A stretch of 20,102 nucleotides of DNA from JBEKCP01 sp050014815 (GTDB taxonomy: Bacteria; Planctomycetota; Planctomycetia; Pirellulales; Thermoguttaceae). The notes under the pieces are model-generated. The model made no database searches, was not told where the DNA came from, and was given only the letters and a program-made list of their open reading frames with translations. Both the position numbers and the translations under genes were made by a program. Of the stretch, positions 7,021 to 13,332 are shown in pieces (positions within the stretch are counted from its first letter, which is position 1; each line of letters starts with the position of its first letter). The DNA is taken from the NCBI GenBank assembly GCA_050014815.1, contig JBEKCP010000033.1, forward strand, positions 1 to 20,102, read 5' to 3'.

Positions 7021-7049
7021 AGTATAGAGGGCGGCCGCCGGGGGTACAA
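7021..7049 (-). promoter_or_regulatory. Sigma70 promoter of rplU
   Basis: On the minus strand TTGTAC (7049-7044) and TATACT (7026-7021) are exactly 17 nt apart. The -10 ends about 40 nt before the L21 ATG. Confidence 0.6.
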
Positions 7050-7076
7050 GGGTGCGCAGGAGCATTTTTATCGTAG

Positions 7077-7209
7077 GTCCCGCTTGCCGAGCGGGACTGT
7101 TGCGGAAGATGGGGTCCCGCTTGCCGAGCGGGACTGTTGCGGAAATCGTAGGACCCGCTTGCCGAGCGGGACTGTTGCGGACGATGGGGTCCCGCTCGGC
7201 GAGCGGGGC
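7077..7209. repeat. Array of four palindromic repeats
   Basis: Four copies of a 21-bp palindrome, GTCCCGCT-TGCCG-AGCGGGAC, start at 7077, 7114, 7152 and 7189 (period 37-38 nt). The first three are followed by the same linker, TGTTGCGGA. Copy 3 has one mismatch (GACCCGCT) and copy 4 has loop CGGCG and end GGGGC. Each copy folds into an 8-bp stem. The array lies upstream of the rplU promoter and of the oxidoreductase gene. The linkers are near identical and too short to be spacers, so it is a REP-like array rather than CRISPR. Confidence 0.8.
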
Positions 7210-7231
7210 CTACCGGCCGCCACCCGACCAT

Positions 7232-7256
7232 CATATACCCCAAGTGGTGGTATATG
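7232..7256. repeat. Palindrome upstream of the oxidoreductase gene
   Basis: CATATACC (7232-7239) pairs perfectly with GGTATATG (7249-7256) around a 9-nt centre that itself contains CCA and TGG. It lies about 80 nt upstream of the candidate oxidoreductase promoter. It may be a binding site or a small structured repeat; no regulator can be named. Confidence 0.4.
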
Positions 7257-7333
7257 CTTGCGAGGCTCGCGTTTAACTAGATAGGGTCATTCTCTTTCCC
7301 AGGAGGCGTGTTACTAATTCCATGTGGGGCGGT

Positions 7334-7362
7334 TTGACACAGTTCTCAATATTATATATTCT
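7334..7362 (+). promoter_or_regulatory. Sigma70 promoter of the quinone oxidoreductase gene
   Basis: TTGACA (7334-7339, perfect consensus) and TATTCT (7357-7362) are 17 nt apart in an AT-rich stretch that stands out from the GC-rich surroundings. The start codon is 44 nt after the -10. Confidence 0.65.
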
Positions 7363-7388
7363 TGGCATTCTGTGAATTAAGGAAACAA

Positions 7389-7401
7389 CCCCTGTAAGGG
7401 G
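7389..7401 (+). promoter_or_regulatory. Hairpin enclosing the Shine-Dalgarno of the oxidoreductase
   Basis: CCCCT (7389-7393) pairs with AGGGG (7397-7401), and the latter is the ribosome binding site 5 nt before the ATG at 7407. The 3-nt loop makes a tight stem that could limit translation initiation. Confidence 0.45.
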
Positions 7402-7406
7402 ATACC

Positions 7407-8393
7407 ATGAAAGCAGCTTATATTCAGAAAGTTGGACCCCCGGAGGTGATCGTCTACGGCGATCTCCCTAAACCCAAACCAATTGGCAACCAGGTCCTCG
7501 TCAAGGTCAAAGCGGTATCCGTCAATCCCGTGGACACGTACATCCGCGCGGGCCTCGGCCCGGCGGAACTTCCTCAGCCCTTCATCATCGGCTGCGATTT
7601 GGCGGGCGTCGTCGAGTCGGTCGGCCCGGAGGCTGCGCGGCTGAAGGCCGGAGACCGCGTCTGGGGCAGCAACCAGGGATTGCTGGGCCGGCAGGGATCC
7701 TTTGCCGAGTATGCCGCCGTCGAGGAGCAGTGGCTCTATCCCATGCCTGACGAGGTTTCGTTCCAGGACGCCGCGGCCATCGCCCTGGTCGGCATAACGG
7801 CCCACCTGGGTCTGTTCCGCGACGCCCAATTGAAGATGGGCGAAAAGGTGTTCGTCTTCGGCGGATCGGGCGGGGTGGGGTCCTGCGTGGTCCAGATGGC
7901 CCGGGCCGTCGGCGCGCGGGTCCTGACCACCGCCAGCAACGCCGCCAAGGTCCAGGTCTGCAAACGCCTGGGCGCCAATGTGGTAGTACAGTACAAGAAT
8001 GGCGACCTTGGGGAGGCCCTTCGCCGATTCGGCCCCATCGACGTCTGGTGGGAGAATCTGCGGGAGCCGAACCTGGAGCGCGCGGTCGAGCACCTGGCCA
8101 CCGGCGGCCGGATCCTTGTAACGGCCGGGCGAGAGGCCCGCTCGTCGCTGCGCATCGGCCCGTTCTACGTCAAAGACGGCCGGATCTTCGGCTTCGCCAT
8201 GTTCAATGCCCCGGCGGACCAGCAACGCAAAGCGGCGGCCGAGATCAACCGCTGGCTGGGCCGAGGCAAACTCAAACCGCAGATCGACCGCGTGATGAAA
8301 CTCTCCGAGGCCGCCGAGGCCCACCGCCTCCAGGAGGCCAGCACGCTTCACAAGAAAAACATATTGACCGGCAAGATCGTGCTCGTGCCGTAG
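7407..8393 (+). CDS. Zinc-independent MDR family NADPH:quinone oxidoreductase
   Basis: Cytoplasmic medium-chain dehydrogenase/reductase of 328 residues, zeta-crystallin/QOR branch, expected to reduce quinones or activated enones with NADPH. It begins MKAAYIQKVGPPEVIVYGDL, then SVNPVDTYIRAG (about residues 38-49), where zinc-dependent relatives carry a zinc-ligand Cys. IGCDLAGVVESVG follows, and the nucleotide-binding loop FGGSGGVGSCVVQMA is near residues 150-165. The C-terminus HKKNILTGKIVLVP is typical. No catalytic or structural zinc Cys cluster is seen. It is monocistronic with its own promoter and converges with the STN gene; the gap 8394-8452 holds no clear terminator. The substrate is unknown. 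Confidence 0.88.
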   Translation: MKAAYIQKVGPPEVIVYGDLPKPKPIGNQVLVKVKAVSVNPVDTYIRAGLGPAELPQPFIIGCDLAGVVESVGPEAARLKAGDRVWGSNQGLLGRQGSFAEYAAVEEQWLYPMPDEVSFQDAAAIALVGITAHLGLFRDAQLKMGEKVFVFGGSGGVGSCVVQMARAVGARVLTTASNAAKVQVCKRLGANVVVQYKNGDLGEALRRFGPIDVWWENLREPNLERAVEHLATGGRILVTAGREARSSLRIGPFYVKDGRIFGFAMFNAPADQQRKAAAEINRWLGRGKLKPQIDRVMKLSEAAEAHRLQEASTLHKKNILTGKIVLVP

Positions 8394-8452
8394 GCTCTGC
8401 CCAGGCACGATTTCGACGATGTTTCCTCGGTGGCGGTAGGTCGGCGAGGTCG

Positions 8453-9322
8453 TCAATACCCCCGGGACCTGTCCTTCTTTGCCTCTCCGGCGGGTCGGGT
8501 GGGCGAGGCGATCTGCTCGTGATCTTCCAGCCGGCCGCGGACCCACACCTTGTCGCCGGAGATCTTGACCTCGGCCTGCGGCGCCATCGCCTTGAACCGC
8601 TTGGCCAGCGCGTCCGGATTGGGCCCCGCGGGATAGCTCCGCACCAGGGCGATTTTCTCCGGCAGGCCGACCAGTTGGATGCGCCGGCCGCCGTCGGTCA
8701 GGTCGAACGTCAGGTCGAACTCGGCGGCCACGAGCGTGACGCGGTCGGTCCAGGGCATTGGCGGCAACTCGGCGGCCGGCCAGAGGTCGTGGGGCACGCG
8801 GGCCTGTCCGTCGATTTCGACCGCGGCCTCCGCGGCCAATCGGCCCAGCAGCTCGCGCGGGGTCGCAAAATCTTCCCATGCCAGCGATTTGCTGTGCAGC
8901 AATCGCGCGGCCATGGCAGGCTCCAGCCGCCGGATCTCTTCCTGGCGGAGGACGGCGATGGTCCGCAGTCGGGAGGCGGCCTCGGGCGGCCCGAAATACG
9001 CCACCGGCCCCAACATCGAGAGGCCCAGTTGCCGGTTCCGGGCGATCTTGGCAAGGGCCTCGGCCAGGGGCACCGAGGCCAGCTTGATCTCGATCCGCTG
9101 GCCCGGATCCACCCGCCGGTCCAGAAGGATGGCCATTCGCTCGGCCCGCGACAGGCTGACCAGTGCCTCCCGCAGCGGGACCTTCCAGACGATATCGACC
9201 GGCGCGGCCAATTGGCGCTGGAAGGCCGGCCCGGTAGCCCACGCGATCTTTGCCCCCGCGGCCGGGGCACGTGTGGCCGCGGCCAGCAAGGCGACGGCGG
9301 CCAGCAGGGCGGCTGCCGCCAT
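8453..9322 (-). CDS. Exported protein with STN-like domains, no secretin barrel
   Basis: Predicted periplasmic protein of 289 residues. An alanine-rich signal peptide (MAAAALLAAVALLAAATRAPA) is followed by an STN-like module at about residues 42-112 (IVWKVPLREALVSLSRA ... LLDRRVDPGQR ... VPLAEALAKIARN). A second, weaker copy lies near 150-235 (TPRELLGRLAAEAAVEIDG ... FDLTFDL). The C-terminus (PDALAKRFKAMAPQAEVKIS, GDKVWVRGRLEDHEQI) resembles a secretin N1 domain. STN domains normally sit at the N-terminus of secretins and TonB receptors; no beta-barrel follows here, so its partner is unknown. ATG at 9322 was chosen for the signal peptide. The frame stays open to 9490, and the start lies at the edge of a palindromic repeat with only a poorly spaced GGAG. 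Confidence 0.7.
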   Translation of the reverse strand: MAAAALLAAVALLAAATRAPAAGAKIAWATGPAFQRQLAAPVDIVWKVPLREALVSLSRAERMAILLDRRVDPGQRIEIKLASVPLAEALAKIARNRQLGLSMLGPVAYFGPPEAASRLRTIAVLRQEEIRRLEPAMAARLLHSKSLAWEDFATPRELLGRLAAEAAVEIDGQARVPHDLWPAAELPPMPWTDRVTLVAAEFDLTFDLTDGGRRIQLVGLPEKIALVRSYPAGPNPDALAKRFKAMAPQAEVKISGDKVWVRGRLEDHEQIASPTRPAGEAKKDRSRGY

Positions 9323-9392
9323 GTAGCCGGCACACTCCGTGTGCCGGATCCGCGACCAACCTTCGGTCGGTGCCCGGAGTGTGCGGCCTACA
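9321..9392. repeat. Nested palindromic element at the STN gene start
   Basis: The inner perfect hairpin is CCGGCACAC-TCC-GTGTGCCGG (9327-9347). The outer ends TGTAGCCGGCACACTCCG (9322-9339) and CCGGAGTGTGCGGCCTACA (9374-9392) are near complements. A small stem, ACCAACC-TTC-GGTCGGT, lies in the middle. The layout is MITE-like. It fills much of the divergent promoter region and abuts the STN start codon. Confidence 0.6.
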
Positions 9393-9429
9393 TGCCGGGA
9401 AATGTTGGCCGGCTTTCTGTCCTTGAAGA

Positions 9430-9459
9430 TTGGCAAGAAACCGGGGTTCGGATTACAAT
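9430..9459 (+). promoter_or_regulatory. Sigma70 promoter of the HEAT/TPR gene
   Basis: TTGGCA (9430-9435) and TACAAT (9454-9459) are 18 nt apart, each one mismatch from consensus. The -10 ends 45 nt before the GTG start. Confidence 0.55.
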
Positions 9460-9504
9460 AGACTCTGACAATCTCCTCTGGCGCTCTCATAAGCGAGGAC
9501 CCGT

Positions 9505-10173
9505 GTGGGCGACGAACTTCGGATGCCGCGGTTGCTGGCTCTCTATCAAGAATACCTGGAGAAGCCGGATCCCGCCATCTTTACCCAAAAGGTTTCCGGG
9601 CAGTACCTGCCGGGGACGTTGGAGCGGCTTGCCCGGCATGGCCGCCGGGAGGTCCGCCGCGCGGCCGTCGCGGCCCTGGGACTGGTCGGCGAGTATGAGG
9701 CGAACGCCACGCTGGGCTCCGCCCTGGTCGATGCGGACCGCACCGTCCGAATCCTGGCCGAGAACAGCATTCGGTACGTGTGGACCCGGACGGGCAGCGA
9801 TGCCGATCGCTTTCAGTTGGGCGTGATTCTGCGGCTGAACGCCTCGCGGCGGTTTGAAGAAGTCGTGCGGTTGGCGACCCAGTTGATCGACCGCTCGCCG
9901 GCGGTGGCGGAGACGTGGAACCAACGTGCCTATGCCTATCACGCCCTGGGCCGCTTCGCCGAGTCGGTGCGGGATTGCCGCGAGGCCCTGGAGATCAACC
10001 CCTACCATTTTGTTGCGGCGGTGGGCATGGGCCGGGCCTATCTCGAGTTGGGCAGTCCCCTGCCCGCCTTGGAGAGCTTCCGCCGGGCCCTGCAATTGCA
10101 TCCCGACATGGAAGGCGTTCGCGCCCAGGTCGATCGGCTTGCCCGGATGGTCGAGGGAGGAAAAAGGGATTAG
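9505..10173 (+). CDS. HEAT-repeat and TPR protein
   Basis: A 222-residue protein with no signal peptide. Residues about 30-95 form HEAT-like helices (LERLARHGRREVRRAAVAAL, ILAENSIRYVW). Residues about 110-215 contain TPR units: VAETWNQRAYAYHALGRFAE, VRDCREALEINPYHF and GMGRAYLELGSPLPALESF, followed by RRALQLHPDME. Both fold types mediate protein-protein contacts, so a scaffold or assembly role is likely, but the partner is unknown. GTG at 9505 is supported by GAGGA 5 nt upstream; an in-frame ATG lies at 9523. The gene is divergent from the STN gene and converges with the thioredoxin-YHS gene, with a long hairpin in the gap. Confidence 0.8.
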   Translation: MGDELRMPRLLALYQEYLEKPDPAIFTQKVSGQYLPGTLERLARHGRREVRRAAVAALGLVGEYEANATLGSALVDADRTVRILAENSIRYVWTRTGSDADRFQLGVILRLNASRRFEEVVRLATQLIDRSPAVAETWNQRAYAYHALGRFAESVRDCREALEINPYHFVAAVGMGRAYLELGSPLPALESFRRALQLHPDMEGVRAQVDRLARMVEGGKRD

Positions 10174-10188
10174 GGATTGGGGCGGGTG

Positions 10189-10239
10189 GTCCGTTGTCAG
10201 TTGTCCGTTGTCAGTTGCAACGGACCACGGACAACGGAC
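10189..10239. terminator. Long hairpin repeat between convergent genes
   Basis: Arms at 10189-10210 and 10218-10239 (22 nt each) pair at 20 of 22 positions around a 7-nt loop. The arms are built from the short unit TCCGTTGTC. It lies 16 nt after the HEAT/TPR stop and 9 nt from the thioredoxin-YHS stop, so it would fold in both transcripts. No strong U-tract is present. The GTCCGTTGTC unit is one I recall as a common planctomycete intergenic repeat. Confidence 0.6.
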
Positions 10240-10247
10240 TACGAACG

Positions 10248-11234
10248 TCATCGCGTTTGCGGCTCCGGCCACCTGCCGGAGTGCATGGCCTGGAGGGCCC
10301 GCTCCGCATAGAACCTCGGGTTCTTGCTGAATTTATCCAGCGAGACCTCATGGGCGAAGAGATAGATGCGGCCGGCAAATGTAACGCCGTGGTCGCGGGT
10401 CCCGGCGACCGATTGCCCCTGCTCCACCGCCACCACCACGTCGTCGCCCGAGTTCACCGGCGCGAACCGGTCTGGATCCGCCAGAAAGCGGCGCTGCTGC
10501 TCCTGGCCGGCGAACAGGTAAACCCGGCCGCGGTGCACGGCCCCCCACCGCTGGTCGCCGCGACTCCACGCCGCCTTCTCGACCAGTTCCACGGGGCAGA
10601 AGCCGTCGAGTCCGAACGGCGGGCGATTCGGGCCCGATGCGGCGGCCGCCGGTGGGGCGCGGGAAGCGAGCAGCCCATCCGAAGTGGAGGGCAAGGCGGC
10701 GGCCCCAATCGCCGGCTGGACCGGCGCGACGGCATACCCGGCGGCCGACGCCGCCGCTGGTGTGGCGGCCGGACCAGCGGGAACTTGGGCGTAAACAGGC
10801 GGGGCCTTTTGCCTCGTATTGGCGGCCACTTGGTTTAGCCGGATGGCGAGCACGTCGGCGGCGACCTTGCCCCGAATGATTTCCAACACCTCGTCCCGGT
10901 CTCCCGGGGCGAGGATGATCGTCGTGGGGAGCCCGGAGATCCCGAATTTCTGGGCCATCGCCCGGTAATAATCCACGTTCAGCCTGGTCGGCACATAGTT
11001 GGCGGCCAGTGCCGCAACGACGGTTGGGTCGCCCAGCACCTCGTTTTCCATGGCCCGGCATGCGGGGCACCAGGGGGCCGAAAACACAACCAGGACGAGG
11101 CGATGGGACTCGGCTGCCTGCCGTTTGGCGGCGTCCAGCGAGGTTTCCCAACGCACCGCCTGCTGGCCCAGCACCCCCGACGGGAAGACAATTACCCCCA
11201 ATAGGGTAAGCAGGGCCCACCTTATCTTGCCCAT
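10248..11234 (-). CDS. Secreted thioredoxin-fold protein with C-terminal YHS-like repeats
   Basis: A 328-residue protein. An N-terminal hydrophobic signal (MGKIRWALLTLLGVIVFPSG) is followed by a thioredoxin domain (about residues 26-135) with active site W55-C56-P-A-C59 and cis-proline in GLPTT. An Ala/Pro-rich linker spans about 141-205. The C-terminal region (about 207-315) begins LDGFCPVELVEKAAW and includes HRGRVYLFAGQEQQRRFLAD and a second copy-like stretch, FAGRIYLFAHEVSLDKFSKN, both resembling YHS metal-binding domains. A periplasmic thiol oxidoreductase acting on a metal-linked partner is plausible; the substrate is unknown. ATG at 11234 was chosen because AAGGA is 8 nt upstream; a TTG at 11261 would remove it. 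Divergent from rho. Confidence 0.8.
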   Translation of the reverse strand: MGKIRWALLTLLGVIVFPSGVLGQQAVRWETSLDAAKRQAAESHRLVLVVFSAPWCPACRAMENEVLGDPTVVAALAANYVPTRLNVDYYRAMAQKFGISGLPTTIILAPGDRDEVLEIIRGKVAADVLAIRLNQVAANTRQKAPPVYAQVPAGPAATPAAASAAGYAVAPVQPAIGAAALPSTSDGLLASRAPPAAAASGPNRPPFGLDGFCPVELVEKAAWSRGDQRWGAVHRGRVYLFAGQEQQRRFLADPDRFAPVNSGDDVVVAVEQGQSVAGTRDHGVTFAGRIYLFAHEVSLDKFSKNPRFYAERALQAMHSGRWPEPQTR

Positions 11235-11369
11235 CTTCAATATCCTTACTGGAGATAGCAATTCGCCAGCACTTCCTTAGTATCGGAAGGTGGACTTGAC
11301 CAAGTGGCGTGAAAACCGGGGATGGCTCTTGCAAACGATCCTGGGAGGCGATATAAGCAAATATGCCGC

Positions 11370-11397
11370 TTGACATACGCTGAGAGAAGGTTAAGAT
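11370..11397 (+). promoter_or_regulatory. Candidate rho promoter with long leader
   Basis: TTGACA (11370-11375, perfect) and TAAGAT (11392-11397) are 16 nt apart. Transcription would start near 11404, leaving a leader of about 400 nt before the rho start. No other gene is visible on the plus strand between them. Confidence 0.55.
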
Positions 11398-11570
11398 AGT
11401 CGTAGAGATTGAGTTCTGCCGAGCAGGCGGGCTAATGGGACCCGCGATCTGGCGTGCTGCGGTTGCCCCCCGCACAAGGGATGGTTCTTCCACGGGGTGC
11501 AATAACGCTTCTCGACCGGAAATTCCCTCTGCTGATTGCACTACGGTCTGCTTAGGGCATGGCCATTCTC

Positions 11571-11689
11571 GTCCAAGGACGCGAATCGGCCTCCAAAACA
11601 GGGTGGATTTGCGTCCTGGGACGTGAATCGGCCTCCAAAACAGGGTGGATTTGCGTCCTGGGACGTGAATCGGCCTCTAAAACAGGGTG
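11571..11689 (+). repeat. 42-nt tandem repeat in the rho leader
   Basis: Copies begin at 11571, 11613 and 11655; the third is cut after 35 nt. Each starts GTCC-NN(N)-GGAC, a small palindrome, and continues GAATCGGCCTCCAAAACAGG. Copies 2 and 3 differ at one position and copy 1 by a few. The period is a multiple of three, so frames remain open through it, but no ORF here has a convincing start or family. The rest of the gap (11262-11570 and 11690-11809) shows only the promoter candidate and the rho ribosome binding site. Confidence 0.8.
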
Positions 11690-11809
11690 TTGGGCCCGTC
11701 GGGTTTGGACATCCCTCTGGAGTTTGAGCCTTCTTCAAGGCTTTGCGCTGCGTCTTAGAGCAGCGCGCGAAACCGCATAGGAAAGGAGTTACTCTCTCAG
11801 GTGGGCAAC

Positions 11810-13096
11810 ATGGGAAAGAAAAAACGGGGAGGCCGATACCAAGGCCGCGGTGGCCCAAGTTATGGCCCGCGCGGTAACGGCTTCCGCGGACGTAATCGGA
11901 CCGTGCGACCCCCCAGCGACGGCCAGCCGGTCGTCGGCGATGCCGAACTCGCCCCCGAGAACGGCGAGCCGGTGCCGGTCGAGCCGGGCGGCGGGGTCCT
12001 CGAAATGCACCCCAACGGCTACGGCTTCCTCCGCGATCCCACCAATAACTACCTGCGGGAGCTGACCGATCCGTTCGTTCCCGGCAGCATGATCGAGAAG
12101 TTCTGCCTCCGCGAAGGGGTCCACGTCCAGGGCATGGTCCAGCCTGGCCGACGCCAGCAGGGCCCCCGGCTGCGGGAAATCCTCGACGTCGACGGCATGC
12201 CCCCCGACGACTACAAGAACGTCAAGACCTTCGATCAGCTCACCCCGATCAATCCCGAGTACTGGCTCCGCCTGGAAACCGGCCCGGAACCCCTGACCAC
12301 GCGGGTCATGGACCTCTTGACCCCTCTGGGCAAGGGGCAGCGGGCGTTGATCGTCGCCCCGCCGCGGACGGGCAAGACCATCCTGTTGCAGCACATCAGC
12401 CACGGCATCGCGACGAACTTCCCCGGCGTCAAACTGGTCGTCCTGTTGATCGACGAGCGGCCCGAGGAAGTCACCGACATGCGCCGCGCCGTCAAGGGCG
12501 AAGTGGTGGCCAGCAGCCTCGATTGCGACATCGAGAGCCACGTCCGGCTGGCCCAGTTGGTCGTCGAGCGGTGCAAGCGGCTGGCCGAGATGGGCAAGGA
12601 CGTCGTCATGCTCCTGGACTCGATTACCCGCGTCGCCCGGGCGTTCAACAAGTGGATCGGCAATACGGGCCGCACCATGACCGGCGGCATCGACGTCAAG
12701 GCCATGGACATCCCGAAGAAGCTCTTCGCCACGGCCCGCCTCTTCGAGGAAGGCGGCTCCCTGACGATCGTCGGCACCGCGCTGATCGACACGGGCAGCC
12801 GCATGGACGAGCTGATCTTCCAGGAGTTCAAGGGCACCGGCAACATGGAGCTGGTGCTGGACCGCAAGCTGGCCGACCGGCGGGTCTGGCCGGCGATCGA
12901 CATCAGCCAGTCCGGCACCCGCCGCGAGGAGAAGCTATTGCCGCCCGAGACGCTCCATGCCATCACGATGCTGCGGCGGACCCTGGCCACGATGCACCCG
13001 GTCGACGCCATGGAGCAGTTGACGGCGAAGCTCGCGAAGTTCAAATCGAACCGCGAGTTCATCGAGCTGATCGCCGGCGCGAAAATCGCGGATTAG
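11810..13096 (+). CDS. rho: Transcription termination factor Rho
   Basis: Hexameric RNA-dependent ATPase and translocase that ends transcription. Residues 1-60 are an Arg/Gly-rich extension (GGRYQGRGG, FRGRNR), followed by the primary RNA-binding cold-shock-like domain (about 62-130, GVLEMHPNGYGFLRDP). The ATPase core has Walker A APPRTGKT (183-190), Walker B VVMLLD (265-270), the secondary RNA-binding Q-loop SLTIVGTALIDTGS (317-330) and R-loop GTGNME (342-347). At 428 residues it is close to the usual length. In the Walker A the two variable residues before GKT are Arg-Thr rather than the Lys-Ala of E. coli. ATG at 11810 has AGGTGG 5 nt upstream; GTG at 11801 with AAGGAG is possible. Two small genes follow closely. 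A copy of its last 144 bp occurs at 19786-19929. Confidence 0.97.
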   Translation: MGKKKRGGRYQGRGGPSYGPRGNGFRGRNRTVRPPSDGQPVVGDAELAPENGEPVPVEPGGGVLEMHPNGYGFLRDPTNNYLRELTDPFVPGSMIEKFCLREGVHVQGMVQPGRRQQGPRLREILDVDGMPPDDYKNVKTFDQLTPINPEYWLRLETGPEPLTTRVMDLLTPLGKGQRALIVAPPRTGKTILLQHISHGIATNFPGVKLVVLLIDERPEEVTDMRRAVKGEVVASSLDCDIESHVRLAQLVVERCKRLAEMGKDVVMLLDSITRVARAFNKWIGNTGRTMTGGIDVKAMDIPKKLFATARLFEEGGSLTIVGTALIDTGSRMDELIFQEFKGTGNMELVLDRKLADRRVWPAIDISQSGTRREEKLLPPETLHAITMLRRTLATMHPVDAMEQLTAKLAKFKSNREFIELIAGAKIAD

Positions 13097-13122
13097 GCTA
13101 CAACGCGCGCAGGAGGTTTGGG

Positions 13123-13332
13123 ATGAAGGCGTCACTCAGCGAAGAGCAGCGGGAGGCAATCCAACAGGTCGGGGGGCTGCCCCTGGAGATTGCCGACCGG
13201 CAGACCAGCCAGGTCTTCTTCTTGATCTCGGCGGAGCAGTACCGCAGAGCCCGGCGGATTCTCGAAGGCGTCGAGGAAATCGACCCTTCCTTCTATGAGG
13301 TCGAAGACGTGGACCTGACGGATGCGCCATGA
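13123..13332 (+). CDS. Small antitoxin-like protein, unknown function
   Basis: A 69-residue protein beginning MKASLSEEQREAIQQVGG and continuing PLEIADRQTSQVFFLISAEQ and YRRARRILEG, with an acidic tail (FYEVEDVDLTDAP). The layout (short N-terminal helix, 'P-L-x-I-x-D' strand, 'V-F-F-L-I-S-x-E-x-Y' strand-helix) resembles small planctomycete proteins annotated as antitoxin-like, from memory only. AGGAGG is 6 nt before the ATG, a strong site. It follows rho by 26 nt and its stop overlaps the next start (ATGA, 13329-13332), so the two small genes are translationally coupled. The C-terminus is shaped by that overlap. A role with the retropepsin-like protein is inferred from arrangement. Confidence 0.7.
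   Translation: MKASLSEEQREAIQQVGGLPLEIADRQTSQVFFLISAEQYRRARRILEGVEEIDPSFYEVEDVDLTDAP

Noticed and set aside
7077..7209. Possible CRISPR array of four repeats
   Set aside because: The intervals between palindromes are near-identical copies (TGTTGCGGA...) and too short for spacers, and no cas gene is in the window.
8415..8454. Imperfect stem between the oxidoreductase and STN genes as a terminator
   Set aside because: The pairing (GACGA, CCTCG with CGAGG, TCGTC) is interrupted by a 5-nt bulge, has a large loop and no T-tract.
11536..11727. Plus-strand ORF in the rho leader as a leader peptide
   Set aside because: The frame is open because the repeat period is a multiple of three; no ribosome binding site or family resemblance was seen.
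11541..11858. Minus-strand ORF across the 42-nt repeats
   Set aside because: Its repetitive Cys/Gly/Asn-rich translation is simply the tandem repeat read in an open frame, and it overlaps the rho start.
12523..13122. Upstream extension of the 69-aa gene into rho
   Set aside because: This frame inside rho is a shadow with biased composition. The ATG at 13123 has AGGAGG 6 nt upstream.
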